From positions 1 through 19,329 of the forward strand of contig CAIXOY010000192.1 in assembly GCA_903921135.1 (NCBI GenBank): a stretch of DNA of 19,329 nucleotides, in the 5' to 3' direction. Shown one piece after another: positions 1 to 6,210 of this stretch (positions within the stretch are counted from its first letter, which is position 1; every line of letters starts with the position of its first letter). The notes below the pieces were generated by a model. It saw only the letters and a list, made by a program, of their open reading frames with translations, searched no databases and was not told the origin of the DNA. Origin of the DNA: an uncultured Gammaproteobacteria bacterium. GTDB lineage: Bacteria > Pseudomonadota > Gammaproteobacteria > Pseudomonadales > UBA5518. Made by a program: the position numbers and the translations under genes.

Positions 1-891
1 AAGGGCGGCATCGGTGACGGGATCGAGGTGGTATTGGGCGGTGGCCGCGCGAAGTTCCTGCCGCGCTCGGCCAAAGACCCCGAAGACAACGGTGCAAAAG
101 GAGCGCGTGGTGACGGCCGCAATCTGGTGAAGGAATGGCAGCGCAAGTTCGGCGGCCAGTTCGTTTTCGACCAGAAAGGCTTCGATGCCATCGATCCGGA
201 TCGCACCACGCACCTCCTCGGCCTCTTCGAGCGCTCGCACATGGAGTTCGAGGCTGACCGCAAACAGGACACCGCGGGCGAGCCCTCGCTCGCCCAGATG
301 ACCACCAAGGCGATCAGCATCCTCTCCCGCAATCCGAAGGGGTTTTTCCTGATGGTGGAAGCGGGCCGCATCGACCACGGGCACCACGCAGGCAATGCCT
401 ATCGTGCACTCACCGACGCCATCGCGTTGTCAGACGCCGTGCGCGCGGCGCTGCAGGAGATCACCCCCGGCGAGACACTGGTGGTGGTAACCGCAGACCA
501 CAGCCACGGTTTCACGATCGCGGGCTACGCGAAGCGGGGCAATCCGATCCTGGGCAAGGTGGTGGAAGTGGGCGAGTCCGCGCCGGCGAAGGCCGAGGAC
601 GGCCTTCCCTACACCACCGCGGGCTACGCGAACGGGCGTGGTTTTCACGCGGATGTTCCGGGCGAAGATGTTTACGAACTGCCGGCACGCGCCGGGCGTG
701 TCCCGGAGATAGCCACCACCGACACCACGCATCCGAACTACCATCAGGAAGCGCTTATCCCGCTGGAATCCGAGACCCATGGTGGCGAGGACGTGCCCGT
801 GTTCGCGGTGGGTCCGGGCTCGCAGCTGGTGTACGGCGTGCAAGAGCAGAGCTATCTCTTCTACGTGATGCGCTCTGCGCTGGGACTCTGA
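1..891 (+). CDS. Alkaline phosphatase, 5'-truncated by the window edge
   Basis: This is a Zn/Mg-dependent phosphomonoesterase, normally periplasmic or secreted. The reading frame is open from base 1, so the true start and the catalytic Ser lie outside the window; 296 residues are visible. In visible-fragment numbering the metal ligands are E120, D125 and H129 (VEAGRIDHGHH), D166-H167 (TADHSH) and H260 (ETHGGEDVPVFAVGP). The E-x4-D-x3-H and DH spacings match E. coli PhoA E322/D327/H331 and D369/H370. However, the DH pair and the last His are 93 residues apart against 42 in PhoA. The intervening text (KRGNPILG, PYTTAGYANG) and the GGEDV...GVQEQ ending resemble animal and marine alkaline phosphatases that carry a crown-domain insertion. 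A PhoD-like phosphatase follows after 26 bases and is probably co-transcribed. The family assignment is secure; the substrate is not known. Confidence 0.95.
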   Translation, partial: KGGIGDGIEVVLGGGRAKFLPRSAKDPEDNGAKGARGDGRNLVKEWQRKFGGQFVFDQKGFDAIDPDRTTHLLGLFERSHMEFEADRKQDTAGEPSLAQMTTKAISILSRNPKGFFLMVEAGRIDHGHHAGNAYRALTDAIALSDAVRAALQEITPGETLVVVTADHSHGFTIAGYAKRGNPILGKVVEVGESAPAKAEDGLPYTTAGYANGRGFHADVPGEDVYELPARAGRVPEIATTDTTHPNYHQEALIPLESETHGGEDVPVFAVGPGSQLVYGVQEQSYLFYVMRSALGL

Positions 892-917
892 ACCCGAGGC
901 GCAGGCAGGAGTACTGA

Positions 918-2060
918 ATGGACGGGAGACCTACCGACCCACGCCGCCGCCGCGTTCTCCAAGCCGGCGCGCTCGGACTGGCGGCAACCATGGGCCACAC
1001 CGCACCGGCAGGCGCCATGCGGCTGGAACCCCTCATGCGCCCGAGCCCGAAACAAGCCCCGCGCCGCATCGCCTTCGGTTCGTGCTGCGATCAGGATCAA
1101 CCCCAGCCGATCTGGGAGGCGATCATCGCGGCAGAGCCCGAACTCTTCATCTTCCTGGGCGACAACATCTACGGCGACACGCGCGACATGTCGGTGCTGA
1201 CCGCCAAGTACACGCAACTCGCCGCCAGCCCGGGCTTCCGGCGCCTGCGCGAGCGCACGGCCGTGCTGGCCACCTGGGACGACCACGACTTCGGCGAGAA
1301 CGATGCCGGCGGGGACTACCCCATGAAGGAGGAATCGCGGCGGATCTTCTGTGATTTCTGGGGCGAGCCCGCAGACTCGCCGCGTCGCAGCCGCGATGGC
1401 ATCTACACCGCCGTCACGCTGGGCCCACCCGGAAAACGCCTGCAGATCCTGTTGCCCGACCTGCGCTTCAACCGCACCGGCACCGTCAAGACCGACATGG
1501 GCGGCAAGGACTACAAGGCCTGGGCACAGAGCTTTGCGGACGCAGGTCAGGAGGTGCCCGGCTACTACCTGCCGAACCCTGCACATGAGGCCACGATGCT
1601 GGGCGAACGGCAGTGGCAGTGGCTGGAAAAAACGCTGCGCGAGCCGGCGGATGTGCGGCTCTTCGCCTCCAGCCTGCAAGTGCTGGCGGATTTCTCGGGC
1701 TGGGAGGCGTGGCGCAATTTCGGACACGACCACCAGCGGCTGATCGACGTGCTGCGCCGCACACGCGCTGAGGGTTTCTTCTGCATCAGCGGCGACACCC
1801 ACTACGCCGAGCTCTCCTGCCTCGACGTGAACGTGCCCTACCCGCTGTGGGACCTCACCTCCAGCGGTCTGACGGAGGTCTGGCCGGTCACGCCACCCAA
1901 CGCCAACCGCGTGAGCGAGGTCCTGCGCGAGCAGAATTTCGGGCTGATCGAGATCGACTGGGCCTCAGGCCCCGATGTGCACATGGAGGTGCGTGATGTG
2001 AACGGCACACCGCGCATCAGGCACAGGCTGCGCGCGCAGGAACTGCGCCCGTCGACCTAG
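918..2060 (+). CDS. PhoD-like alkaline phosphatase-family metallophosphatase, Tat-exported
   Basis: A 380-residue protein of the PhoD-like metallophosphoesterase family, which hydrolyses phosphomonoesters or diesters outside the cytoplasm. The N-terminus has a twin-arginine region (PRRRRVLQAGALGLAA, residues 9-24) followed by a hydrophobic stretch, suggesting Tat export. Core motifs appear in order: FGSCC (53-57), FLGDNIYGD (79-87), TWDDHDFGENDAG (119-131), LPDLRFNRTG (179-188) and ISGDTHYAELS (290-300). Together these give the Asp, Asn, His and Cys residues expected for a binuclear site. The start is supported by AGGAG at 907-911, six bases before the ATG. It is shorter than Bacillus PhoD, so it may belong to a smaller subfamily. 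It follows the alkaline phosphatase by 26 bases and its stop overlaps the convergent hemerythrin-like gene. No Pho box is visible because the operon promoter is outside the window. Confidence 0.92.
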   Translation: MDGRPTDPRRRRVLQAGALGLAATMGHTAPAGAMRLEPLMRPSPKQAPRRIAFGSCCDQDQPQPIWEAIIAAEPELFIFLGDNIYGDTRDMSVLTAKYTQLAASPGFRRLRERTAVLATWDDHDFGENDAGGDYPMKEESRRIFCDFWGEPADSPRRSRDGIYTAVTLGPPGKRLQILLPDLRFNRTGTVKTDMGGKDYKAWAQSFADAGQEVPGYYLPNPAHEATMLGERQWQWLEKTLREPADVRLFASSLQVLADFSGWEAWRNFGHDHQRLIDVLRRTRAEGFFCISGDTHYAELSCLDVNVPYPLWDLTSSGLTEVWPVTPPNANRVSEVLREQNFGLIEIDWASGPDVHMEVRDVNGTPRIRHRLRAQELRPST

Positions 2061-2623
2061 CGTTGATGGCCCGCGAAAGCCGGTTCGTGGCATAGCCTGG
2101 GCAATTGCTCGCGCAGCGAGGCATCGTGCGTGAGCAGATGGCGGCGCACATGGCTGTCGAGGAGTGAACCCATCTCGCGTTTCTGCGCGCAAGGACTGGG
2201 CATTTCGAGGGCTTTCACAACCGCAGTCATGATGGTGCCGTGATCCTCGGCGTGAAGTTCGAACAACTCCCGCAGGCCCCGGATGCCGTTGCCGCGCCGC
2301 ATCAGGGTGTTCTCCCGAGCGAAATGATCGCTCATGAAGTCGAGCATATCCGTGCCGAGCGACCTGATGCCTTCGGAACAGATGGCACGGGTACCCTCGT
2401 CGCAACATGCAGCCACGGGCGCGCCGGGATGGACGGCGCGAAGACCTGGGCACTCGGGCATCAGGCGCAACACGCCCAGCCACGCCTCAAGACGCGCGTA
2501 TTCCGCGTCCATATCCCACGCCGCTCTCATGGACGGGCTCACACCGGTGGCAGCCACAGCACCCAAAGAAGAGGCCGTCCGCGTGAAGCCTGCGATTTTC
2601 CCCATGCGCTCGTCGCGTCCCAT
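2057..2623 (-). CDS. Hemerythrin-like (HHE) domain protein with altered helix A
   Basis: A 188-residue protein when started at the ATG at 2623, which has GGGGGA upstream. The frame stays open further upstream to a GTG at 2752, but that extension lacks family-like sequence and a clear ribosome site. Hemerythrin domains bind a non-heme di-iron centre and sense or carry O2, NO or iron. Visible ligand motifs are HFARE (H100, E104), HAEDH (H124, H128) and HLLTHD (H162, D167), which match the HxxxE, HxxxH and HIxxxD signatures. The helix A ligand His expected in a sequence like IDEQHKKL is a Tyr here (MDAEYARL, Y42). Between helix A and helix B there is a long linker with four Cys (C58, C73, C74, C82). 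It could therefore be a modified metal site, a redox or signalling protein, or a non-binding relative. The fold is likely; the function is unknown. Confidence 0.75.
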   Translation of the reverse strand: MGRDERMGKIAGFTRTASSLGAVAATGVSPSMRAAWDMDAEYARLEAWLGVLRLMPECPGLRAVHPGAPVAACCDEGTRAICSEGIRSLGTDMLDFMSDHFARENTLMRRGNGIRGLRELFELHAEDHGTIMTAVVKALEMPSPCAQKREMGSLLDSHVRRHLLTHDASLREQLPRLCHEPAFAGHQR

Positions 2624-2805
2624 AGCCGTTGATCCCCCATCTCGTCCAGACAACTCACCCGGTGGCGGGATGCGATTGCAAACCTGCTGCCCGTCCCCGA
2701 CCGGAGGCTTCACTCTAGCGATCACACAGGAGGGCACCATCAGAGCAGGCACCTATACGCGGCAGCCCTTAAAAAGGCGGTGCGGGTGCGGGACAGAGGA
2801 GGCAG

Positions 2806-2978
2806 AAAAAAAGAAGCATGCCCGGTGGATCCTGGACAGACGGGGGAAGGAGTGCGGTGGTTCCGTACTGCGCGGCCCATTCCCGGGACCGACGGAAACC
2901 ACCAGACAGCGCCCTGAGCCGGATCCTCCGACTCACCCCGAGAGATCCCACCGTCCATGGCGGATCCACCGTGCACGC
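2806..2978 (-). ncRNA. Candidate small RNA end or large rod-like terminator, - strand
   Basis: Arms at 2816-2832 (GCATGCCCGGTGGATCC) and 2962-2978 (GGATCCACCGTGCACGC) pair at 15 of 17 positions. One of the two mismatches becomes a G-U pair only in a - strand transcript. Further nested pairing is visible: 2833-2837 with 2953-2957, 2841-2845 with 2936-2940, 2850-2853 with 2931-2934, 2856-2866 with 2892-2903 (11 bp, one bulge), and 2873-2878 with 2885-2891 (one bulge). On the - strand the structure is followed directly by TTCTTTTTTT (2806-2815), the layout of an intrinsic terminator. No gene on the - strand runs into it, so a non-coding RNA starting between about 2979 and 3195 is inferred. The 5' end and promoter are not identified. 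It does not match 6S, SRP RNA, tmRNA or RNase P core motifs that I know. A small mobile element with terminal inverted repeats is the main alternative. Confidence 0.42.
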
Positions 2979-2984
2979 AAGCTG

Positions 2985-3024
2985 CAGGCCTTTGACCCTG
3001 CGGTGGCTTCGCCACACGCGGGTC
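2985..3024. repeat. Dispersed 19-mer leading into a bulged hairpin
   Basis: CAGGCCTTTGACCCTGCGG (2985-3003) recurs at 17566-17584 with one mismatch, and both copies lead into a stem-loop. Here the hairpin uses GACCC (2994-2998) with GGGTC (3020-3024), GCG (3000-3002) with CGC (3017-3019), and GTGGC (3003-3007) with GCCAC (3011-3015). The loop is TTC, with single-base bulges T2999 and A3016. No T-run follows on either strand. It may be a member of an intergenic repeat family or a structured leader element. Confidence 0.5.
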
Positions 3025-3134
3025 GTACCGGGAAGACCTTCAGAGGAGGCCATGTTCCCCGAAGCCGCAGGCGAGCGCTGTCCGCGCCAACCCCTATACG
3101 TGTTCACCCTTACCCACATATGCAGCCGGTGTCG

Positions 3135-3163
3135 TTGACGCCACATGCTCCAGCACCTAGCGT
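3135..3163 (+). promoter_or_regulatory. Candidate sigma-70 promoter for the two-component operon
   Basis: TTGACG (3135-3140) matches the -35 consensus at five of six positions. It is separated by exactly 17 bases from TAGCGT (3158-3163), which matches the -10 consensus at three of six. Transcription would start near 3170 and leave a leader of about 25 bases before the kinase ATG. The -10 is weak, so this is tentative. Confidence 0.35.
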
Positions 3164-3195
3164 GCGGGATCACTACGGGATAAGGGCTTTTGCGC

Positions 3196-4683
3196 ATGCC
3201 TCTGGCGGGGTTGGTCGACGCGCTCGACAAGGAGGAACTGCGCTCGCTGCTCGACGCCGCGATGCCGGATGCCCTCCTCGTGCACGACCATGCAGGCCGC
3301 CTCCTGGCCGCGAATCAGGAAGCGTGCCGCTGTCTCGGCTACCACCCCGGCGAGATCAGCCAACTCAACATCGCGGACATCAGTCGCGATCTGGACATCG
3401 CTGCCGCGCAATCTCTCTGGCTGGGCGTGGAGCCAGGCTCACGCATCGTGCTGCAGGGGCATCACCGCCGCAAAGACGGCTCTTTTTTCCCTGTCGATGT
3501 GCACCTCGGGCTGCTCGACCGCGCCGAACAGCGCCTCTACGTGGCCGTGTTCCGCGACGCTACCGAGGCGCTGCGCGAATCCGAGGCCCGTTTCCGCGCC
3601 ACCTTCGAGCAGGCAGCGGTAGGCCTGGCACACGTTGGCCTCAACCGGCGGCTGTTACGCGCCAATGACAAATTCTGCGAGATCCTGGGCGTGAGCCGCG
3701 ATGCATTGCGCGTACTGCTCTCGGGCGAGGGCGAAGGCGCCCTCGAAGAAGGCAGCTGGCACGAACCCGCCATCGAAGAAGCGCTGCTCTCGGGCGCGCG
3801 GGGCTCCGTCTCTGCCGAACGCAGGATCCGCCCGCCGGACGGGCGCACCGCGTGGATCAATGTCACGGTGTCGGTGGCGCGCAACGACGACGGCAGCCCG
3901 TACTACTTCATCGTGGTGATGGAAGACATCACGCAGCGCAAGACGCTTGAAGAGAAATCCGAGGAACACGGGCGCCAGATGGACGCCCTGATGAAAGAAC
4001 AGCTGATCGCCCAGACAGCCGCCGCGCTCGCGCACGAACTGAACCAGCCCCTCGAGGCCATCGCCGCCTACAGCGAGGTAGCGCTGCGTGCCATGCAATC
4101 CGAATCCGGCTGGTCCGAACAGATGCAGCGCGCCGTGCTCGGCTGCAACCTGCAGGCACAGCGTGCCGGGCAGGTGTTGCACGATCTCATCGGGCAACTG
4201 CGCACCGAGGGCGATGACAAGAAGATCTTCGACCTGAACACCCTGGTGCGCGATGTGATCGAGCGCGTGCGCACACGCGAATCGCTCAATTTCCAGGTGA
4301 GGCTCATGCTCGACCCTGCCCTGCCGCAGGTCGTGGGCAACCCGCTGCAGATCGAGAAAGTACTGCACAACCTGCTGCGCAACGGGCTCGACGCCATGCT
4401 GGGCGCGGGCATCACGGACCCCTCCTTCACGATCGCCTCGCACCGGGGCGCAGACCCGCTGATGGCAGAGGTCTCGGTGCAGGACATGGGCCCAGGCATA
4501 CCACCCGAACTCGCGCAGGTGCTGTTCAGGCCCTTCCGGAGCGCCAAACGTGGCGGTCTGGGTCTGGGGCTTTCCATCAGCCGCTCACTGATCCATGCTC
4601 AGGGCGGACAGCTCTGGCTGGAGCGCGATGCTTCGCCCGGCGCCACCTTCCGCTTTACGGTACCCATAGCAGATGAGCTCTGA
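3196..4683 (+). CDS. PAS-domain sensor histidine kinase
   Basis: A 495-residue cytoplasmic-looking sensor kinase that autophosphorylates on His and passes the phosphate to the overlapping FixJ-type regulator. I chose the ATG at 3196 (AAGGG nine bases upstream) over the in-frame TTG two codons earlier, which is only three bases from that site. The layout is PAS 1 (about 14-122), PAS 2 (about 131-250), a HisKA helix with the H-box ALAHELNQPLEAI (phospho-acceptor H280), then a HATPase domain. The latter has an N-box (LHNLLRNGLDAM, 390-401), G1 (DMGPGIP, 430-436), F-box (FRPF) and G2 (GGLGLGLS, 453-460). There is no transmembrane segment, so the signal is probably internal. The layout resembles FixL and TodS-type kinases, but I cannot assign heme, flavin or ligand binding to either PAS domain. 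Confidence 0.95.
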   Translation: MPLAGLVDALDKEELRSLLDAAMPDALLVHDHAGRLLAANQEACRCLGYHPGEISQLNIADISRDLDIAAAQSLWLGVEPGSRIVLQGHHRRKDGSFFPVDVHLGLLDRAEQRLYVAVFRDATEALRESEARFRATFEQAAVGLAHVGLNRRLLRANDKFCEILGVSRDALRVLLSGEGEGALEEGSWHEPAIEEALLSGARGSVSAERRIRPPDGRTAWINVTVSVARNDDGSPYYFIVVMEDITQRKTLEEKSEEHGRQMDALMKEQLIAQTAAALAHELNQPLEAIAAYSEVALRAMQSESGWSEQMQRAVLGCNLQAQRAGQVLHDLIGQLRTEGDDKKIFDLNTLVRDVIERVRTRESLNFQVRLMLDPALPQVVGNPLQIEKVLHNLLRNGLDAMLGAGITDPSFTIASHRGADPLMAEVSVQDMGPGIPPELAQVLFRPFRSAKRGGLGLGLSISRSLIHAQGGQLWLERDASPGATFRFTVPIADEL

Positions 4684-5308
4684 AGACACGGAATTGGTCT
4701 ACCTGATCGACGACGACGCCGCCGTACGGGATTCCCTCGGCTTGTTGCTGGAACAGGCGAAGTTCGAGGTCCAGAGCTTCGCCAGCGCCGAAGAATTCCT
4801 CGCCGATGAACCCGACGAACGCGCAGCCTGCGCGGTGGTCGACCTGATGATGCCCGGCATGAGCGGGCTCGACCTGCAGGAAGAGATGGAGCGCCGCGGT
4901 GTTGCGATGCCCGTGATCTTCCTCACGGGCCATGGCGACATTCCCACCAGCGTCAAGGCCATCAAGGCCGGCGCCGTCGACTTCCTCACCAAGCCGGTGA
5001 AACGTGCGGAGCTGCTCGAGGCCATCGAACTCGCCCGTCAGGAAGGCGAGCGCATGCGCGAACATGTCCGGCGCAGCCAGACCGCGCAGGAGCGTGTTGC
5101 GGCGCTGACGCCGCGTGAACGTGACGTGATGGATCTTGCCATCGGTGGTCTTGCCAACAAGGAGATCGCGCGGCGCCTGAACATCAGTCACCGCACCGTC
5201 GAGATCCACAAGGCCCGCATCCTGCGAAAGACCGGCATCCGGAGCGTGGTGGAACTCGCACGCATCGTCGCAGACGCCGCCGAGGACGCCTCCAACCGCC
5301 GCGGATGA
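4673..5308 (+). CDS. FixJ-family response regulator, REC plus LuxR-type HTH
   Basis: A 211-residue DNA-binding response regulator. The receiver domain (about 8-125) has the acidic pocket DDD (13-15), phospho-acceptor D57 (VVDLMMPGMSG), switch T85 (FLTGHGD) and K107 (LTKPVKR). The LTKPV and GHGDIPTSVKAIKAGAVDF text is typical of the FixJ/TtrR/StyR group. A LuxR-type helix-turn-helix follows (about 144-203: LTPRERDVMDL, NKEIARRL, SHRTVEIHKARI). The start codon lies inside the kinase gene, giving an 11-base overlap (4673-4683), so translation of the pair is probably coupled. Target genes cannot be read from the sequence; the divergently oriented hemerythrin-like gene and the downstream decarboxylase-family gene are only candidates. 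Confidence 0.95.
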   Translation: MSSEDTELVYLIDDDAAVRDSLGLLLEQAKFEVQSFASAEEFLADEPDERAACAVVDLMMPGMSGLDLQEEMERRGVAMPVIFLTGHGDIPTSVKAIKAGAVDFLTKPVKRAELLEAIELARQEGERMREHVRRSQTAQERVAALTPRERDVMDLAIGGLANKEIARRLNISHRTVEIHKARILRKTGIRSVVELARIVADAAEDASNRRG

Positions 5309-5324
5309 CACTCTTGTCAGGATC

Positions 5325-5348
5325 GCCCGTGCTGCCTCCGGCGCGGGC
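5325..5348 (+). terminator. Possible hairpin terminator after the regulator
   Basis: GCCCGTGC (5325-5332) can pair with GCGCGGGC (5341-5348), using one G-U pair, around an eight-base loop. There is no T-run, so termination would be weak or rho-assisted. A small perfect inverted repeat TGACA-CTCT-TGTCA (5306-5319) includes the regulator's stop codon. Confidence 0.3.
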
Positions 5349-5390
5349 TACCATGCGGCATCACCCGCTGCACCGCCACCCGGAGGCATC

Positions 5391-6161
5391 ATGAGCACCC
5401 CCCAAGGCCCGCAAGGCAATCCCGGCGACATCCTCAACTGGCCGATGCTGAAGATCCGCTACCGCACCGACGCAGCGGCGATCGCAGCTCTCCTGCCACC
5501 GGGCATCACGCCGGGCGCGGAACCCAACGTGACGGTCACGATCTACAACTTCCCCGTGCAGAACGAACCCGAACTCGGGCTCGTGGTGAACGTCGACGCC
5601 GACTACAACGGCACGGCCGGCGAGTACACGCTCGCGATCGGCATCGACCAGGAAGCACCGCTCTTCATCTGCCACGACCTGTGGGGCCAGCCCAAATTCC
5701 CCTGCGACACCACCTACTTCCGCCTCGGCAACCACGTCGAAGCGAAGTGCGTGCATCAGGGCGTGACCTTCATCGAGTTCCGCGGCGAGGTGAGCGAGAC
5801 GCTCCCGATCCCGGCCGATCACGAGACCAACGAGTGGTGGATAAAGTCGCTGCGCACCGTTGACCCGAGCGCCTGCGCCTACGACTTCCCGCCGCACGTG
5901 GTGCGCGTCTACAGCAAGTACGGCACGGCGTTCCTGCAGGAACTCAAGGGCACGCTCACGCTGCGCGAGAGCGTCTGGGACCCGATCGCCACCCTGCTGC
6001 CGATGCGCGAGCAACTGAGCGCCAGGCTGTGGACCCCGATCTTCCGCGACCGTCGCATCACGCTCGCAGGCGCGCTGGACCCGGTGGGCTTCTGGCCCTT
6101 CGTCGACACCATCAGCGGCACCCGCTGGCCCGGCACCTCGGGCGGCCCCAAGCAGGGCTGA
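5391..6161 (+). CDS. Acetoacetate decarboxylase (ADC) family protein
   Basis: A 256-residue protein of the ADC-like superfamily. Characterised members use a lysine Schiff base to decarboxylate acetoacetate, but many relatives do other Schiff-base chemistry such as aldol condensation or dehydration. The motif HDLWGQPKFPC (95-105) places K102 where the catalytic Lys lies in ADC (family pattern around GYPK or GQPK). The adjacent residue is Phe rather than the second Lys of clostridial ADC, so the pKa-lowering neighbour is missing and classical ADC activity is uncertain. Other family-like text includes YNFPVQNEPELG and GEYTLAIGIDQEAPLF. GGAGG at 5382-5386 supports the ATG. The gene converges on an acyl-CoA dehydrogenase, so a link to acyl or keto-acid metabolism is possible but unproven. 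Confidence 0.82.
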   Translation: MSTPQGPQGNPGDILNWPMLKIRYRTDAAAIAALLPPGITPGAEPNVTVTIYNFPVQNEPELGLVVNVDADYNGTAGEYTLAIGIDQEAPLFICHDLWGQPKFPCDTTYFRLGNHVEAKCVHQGVTFIEFRGEVSETLPIPADHETNEWWIKSLRTVDPSACAYDFPPHVVRVYSKYGTAFLQELKGTLTLRESVWDPIATLLPMREQLSARLWTPIFRDRRITLAGALDPVGFWPFVDTISGTRWPGTSGGPKQG

Positions 6162-6170
6162 TCCCCGCGC

Positions 6171-6193
6171 GGTCGCGGGCCCTGCCCGCGACC
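6171..6193. terminator. Perfect 10-bp hairpin between convergent genes
   Basis: GGTCGCGGGC (6171-6180), loop CCT, GCCCGCGACC (6184-6193). The stem is fully GC-rich and perfect, lying between the stops of the + strand decarboxylase-family gene and the - strand dehydrogenase gene. It is a likely bidirectional terminator, although no T-run follows on either side. Confidence 0.6.
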
Positions 6194-6210
6194 TGCTTCC
6201 TGCATACCGT

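Larger units (their letters stand above)
2624..3195. other. 570-base non-coding stretch between divergent genes
   Basis: This stretch separates the - strand hemerythrin-like gene from the + strand histidine kinase gene. I could not support a protein in it: the open frames here are rich in Arg, Pro and His and have no recognisable domain. It contains a 163-base nested inverted repeat (2816-2978) flanked by an A7 run, a bulged hairpin with a dispersed repeat (2985-3024), and a candidate sigma-70 promoter (3135-3163). The octamer CCTATACG occurs at 2752-2759 and 3092-3099. On the - strand it reads CGTATAGG and could be a pair of weak -10 elements, but I found no matching -35. Confidence 0.6.

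Noticed and set aside
2806..3195. Non-coding region as 6S RNA, SRP RNA, tmRNA or RNase P RNA
   Set aside because: Core motifs I know for these RNAs (for example GGUCAGGUCCGGAAGGAAGC for SRP RNA, GAGGAAAGUCCGGGC for RNase P) are absent on both strands.
2334..3668. Long + strand open frame of 444 codons across the hemerythrin-like gene, the gap and the kinase start
   Set aside because: It is antisense to or out of frame with supported genes, rich in Arg, Pro and His, and has no domain-like sequence. It is explained by high GC content.
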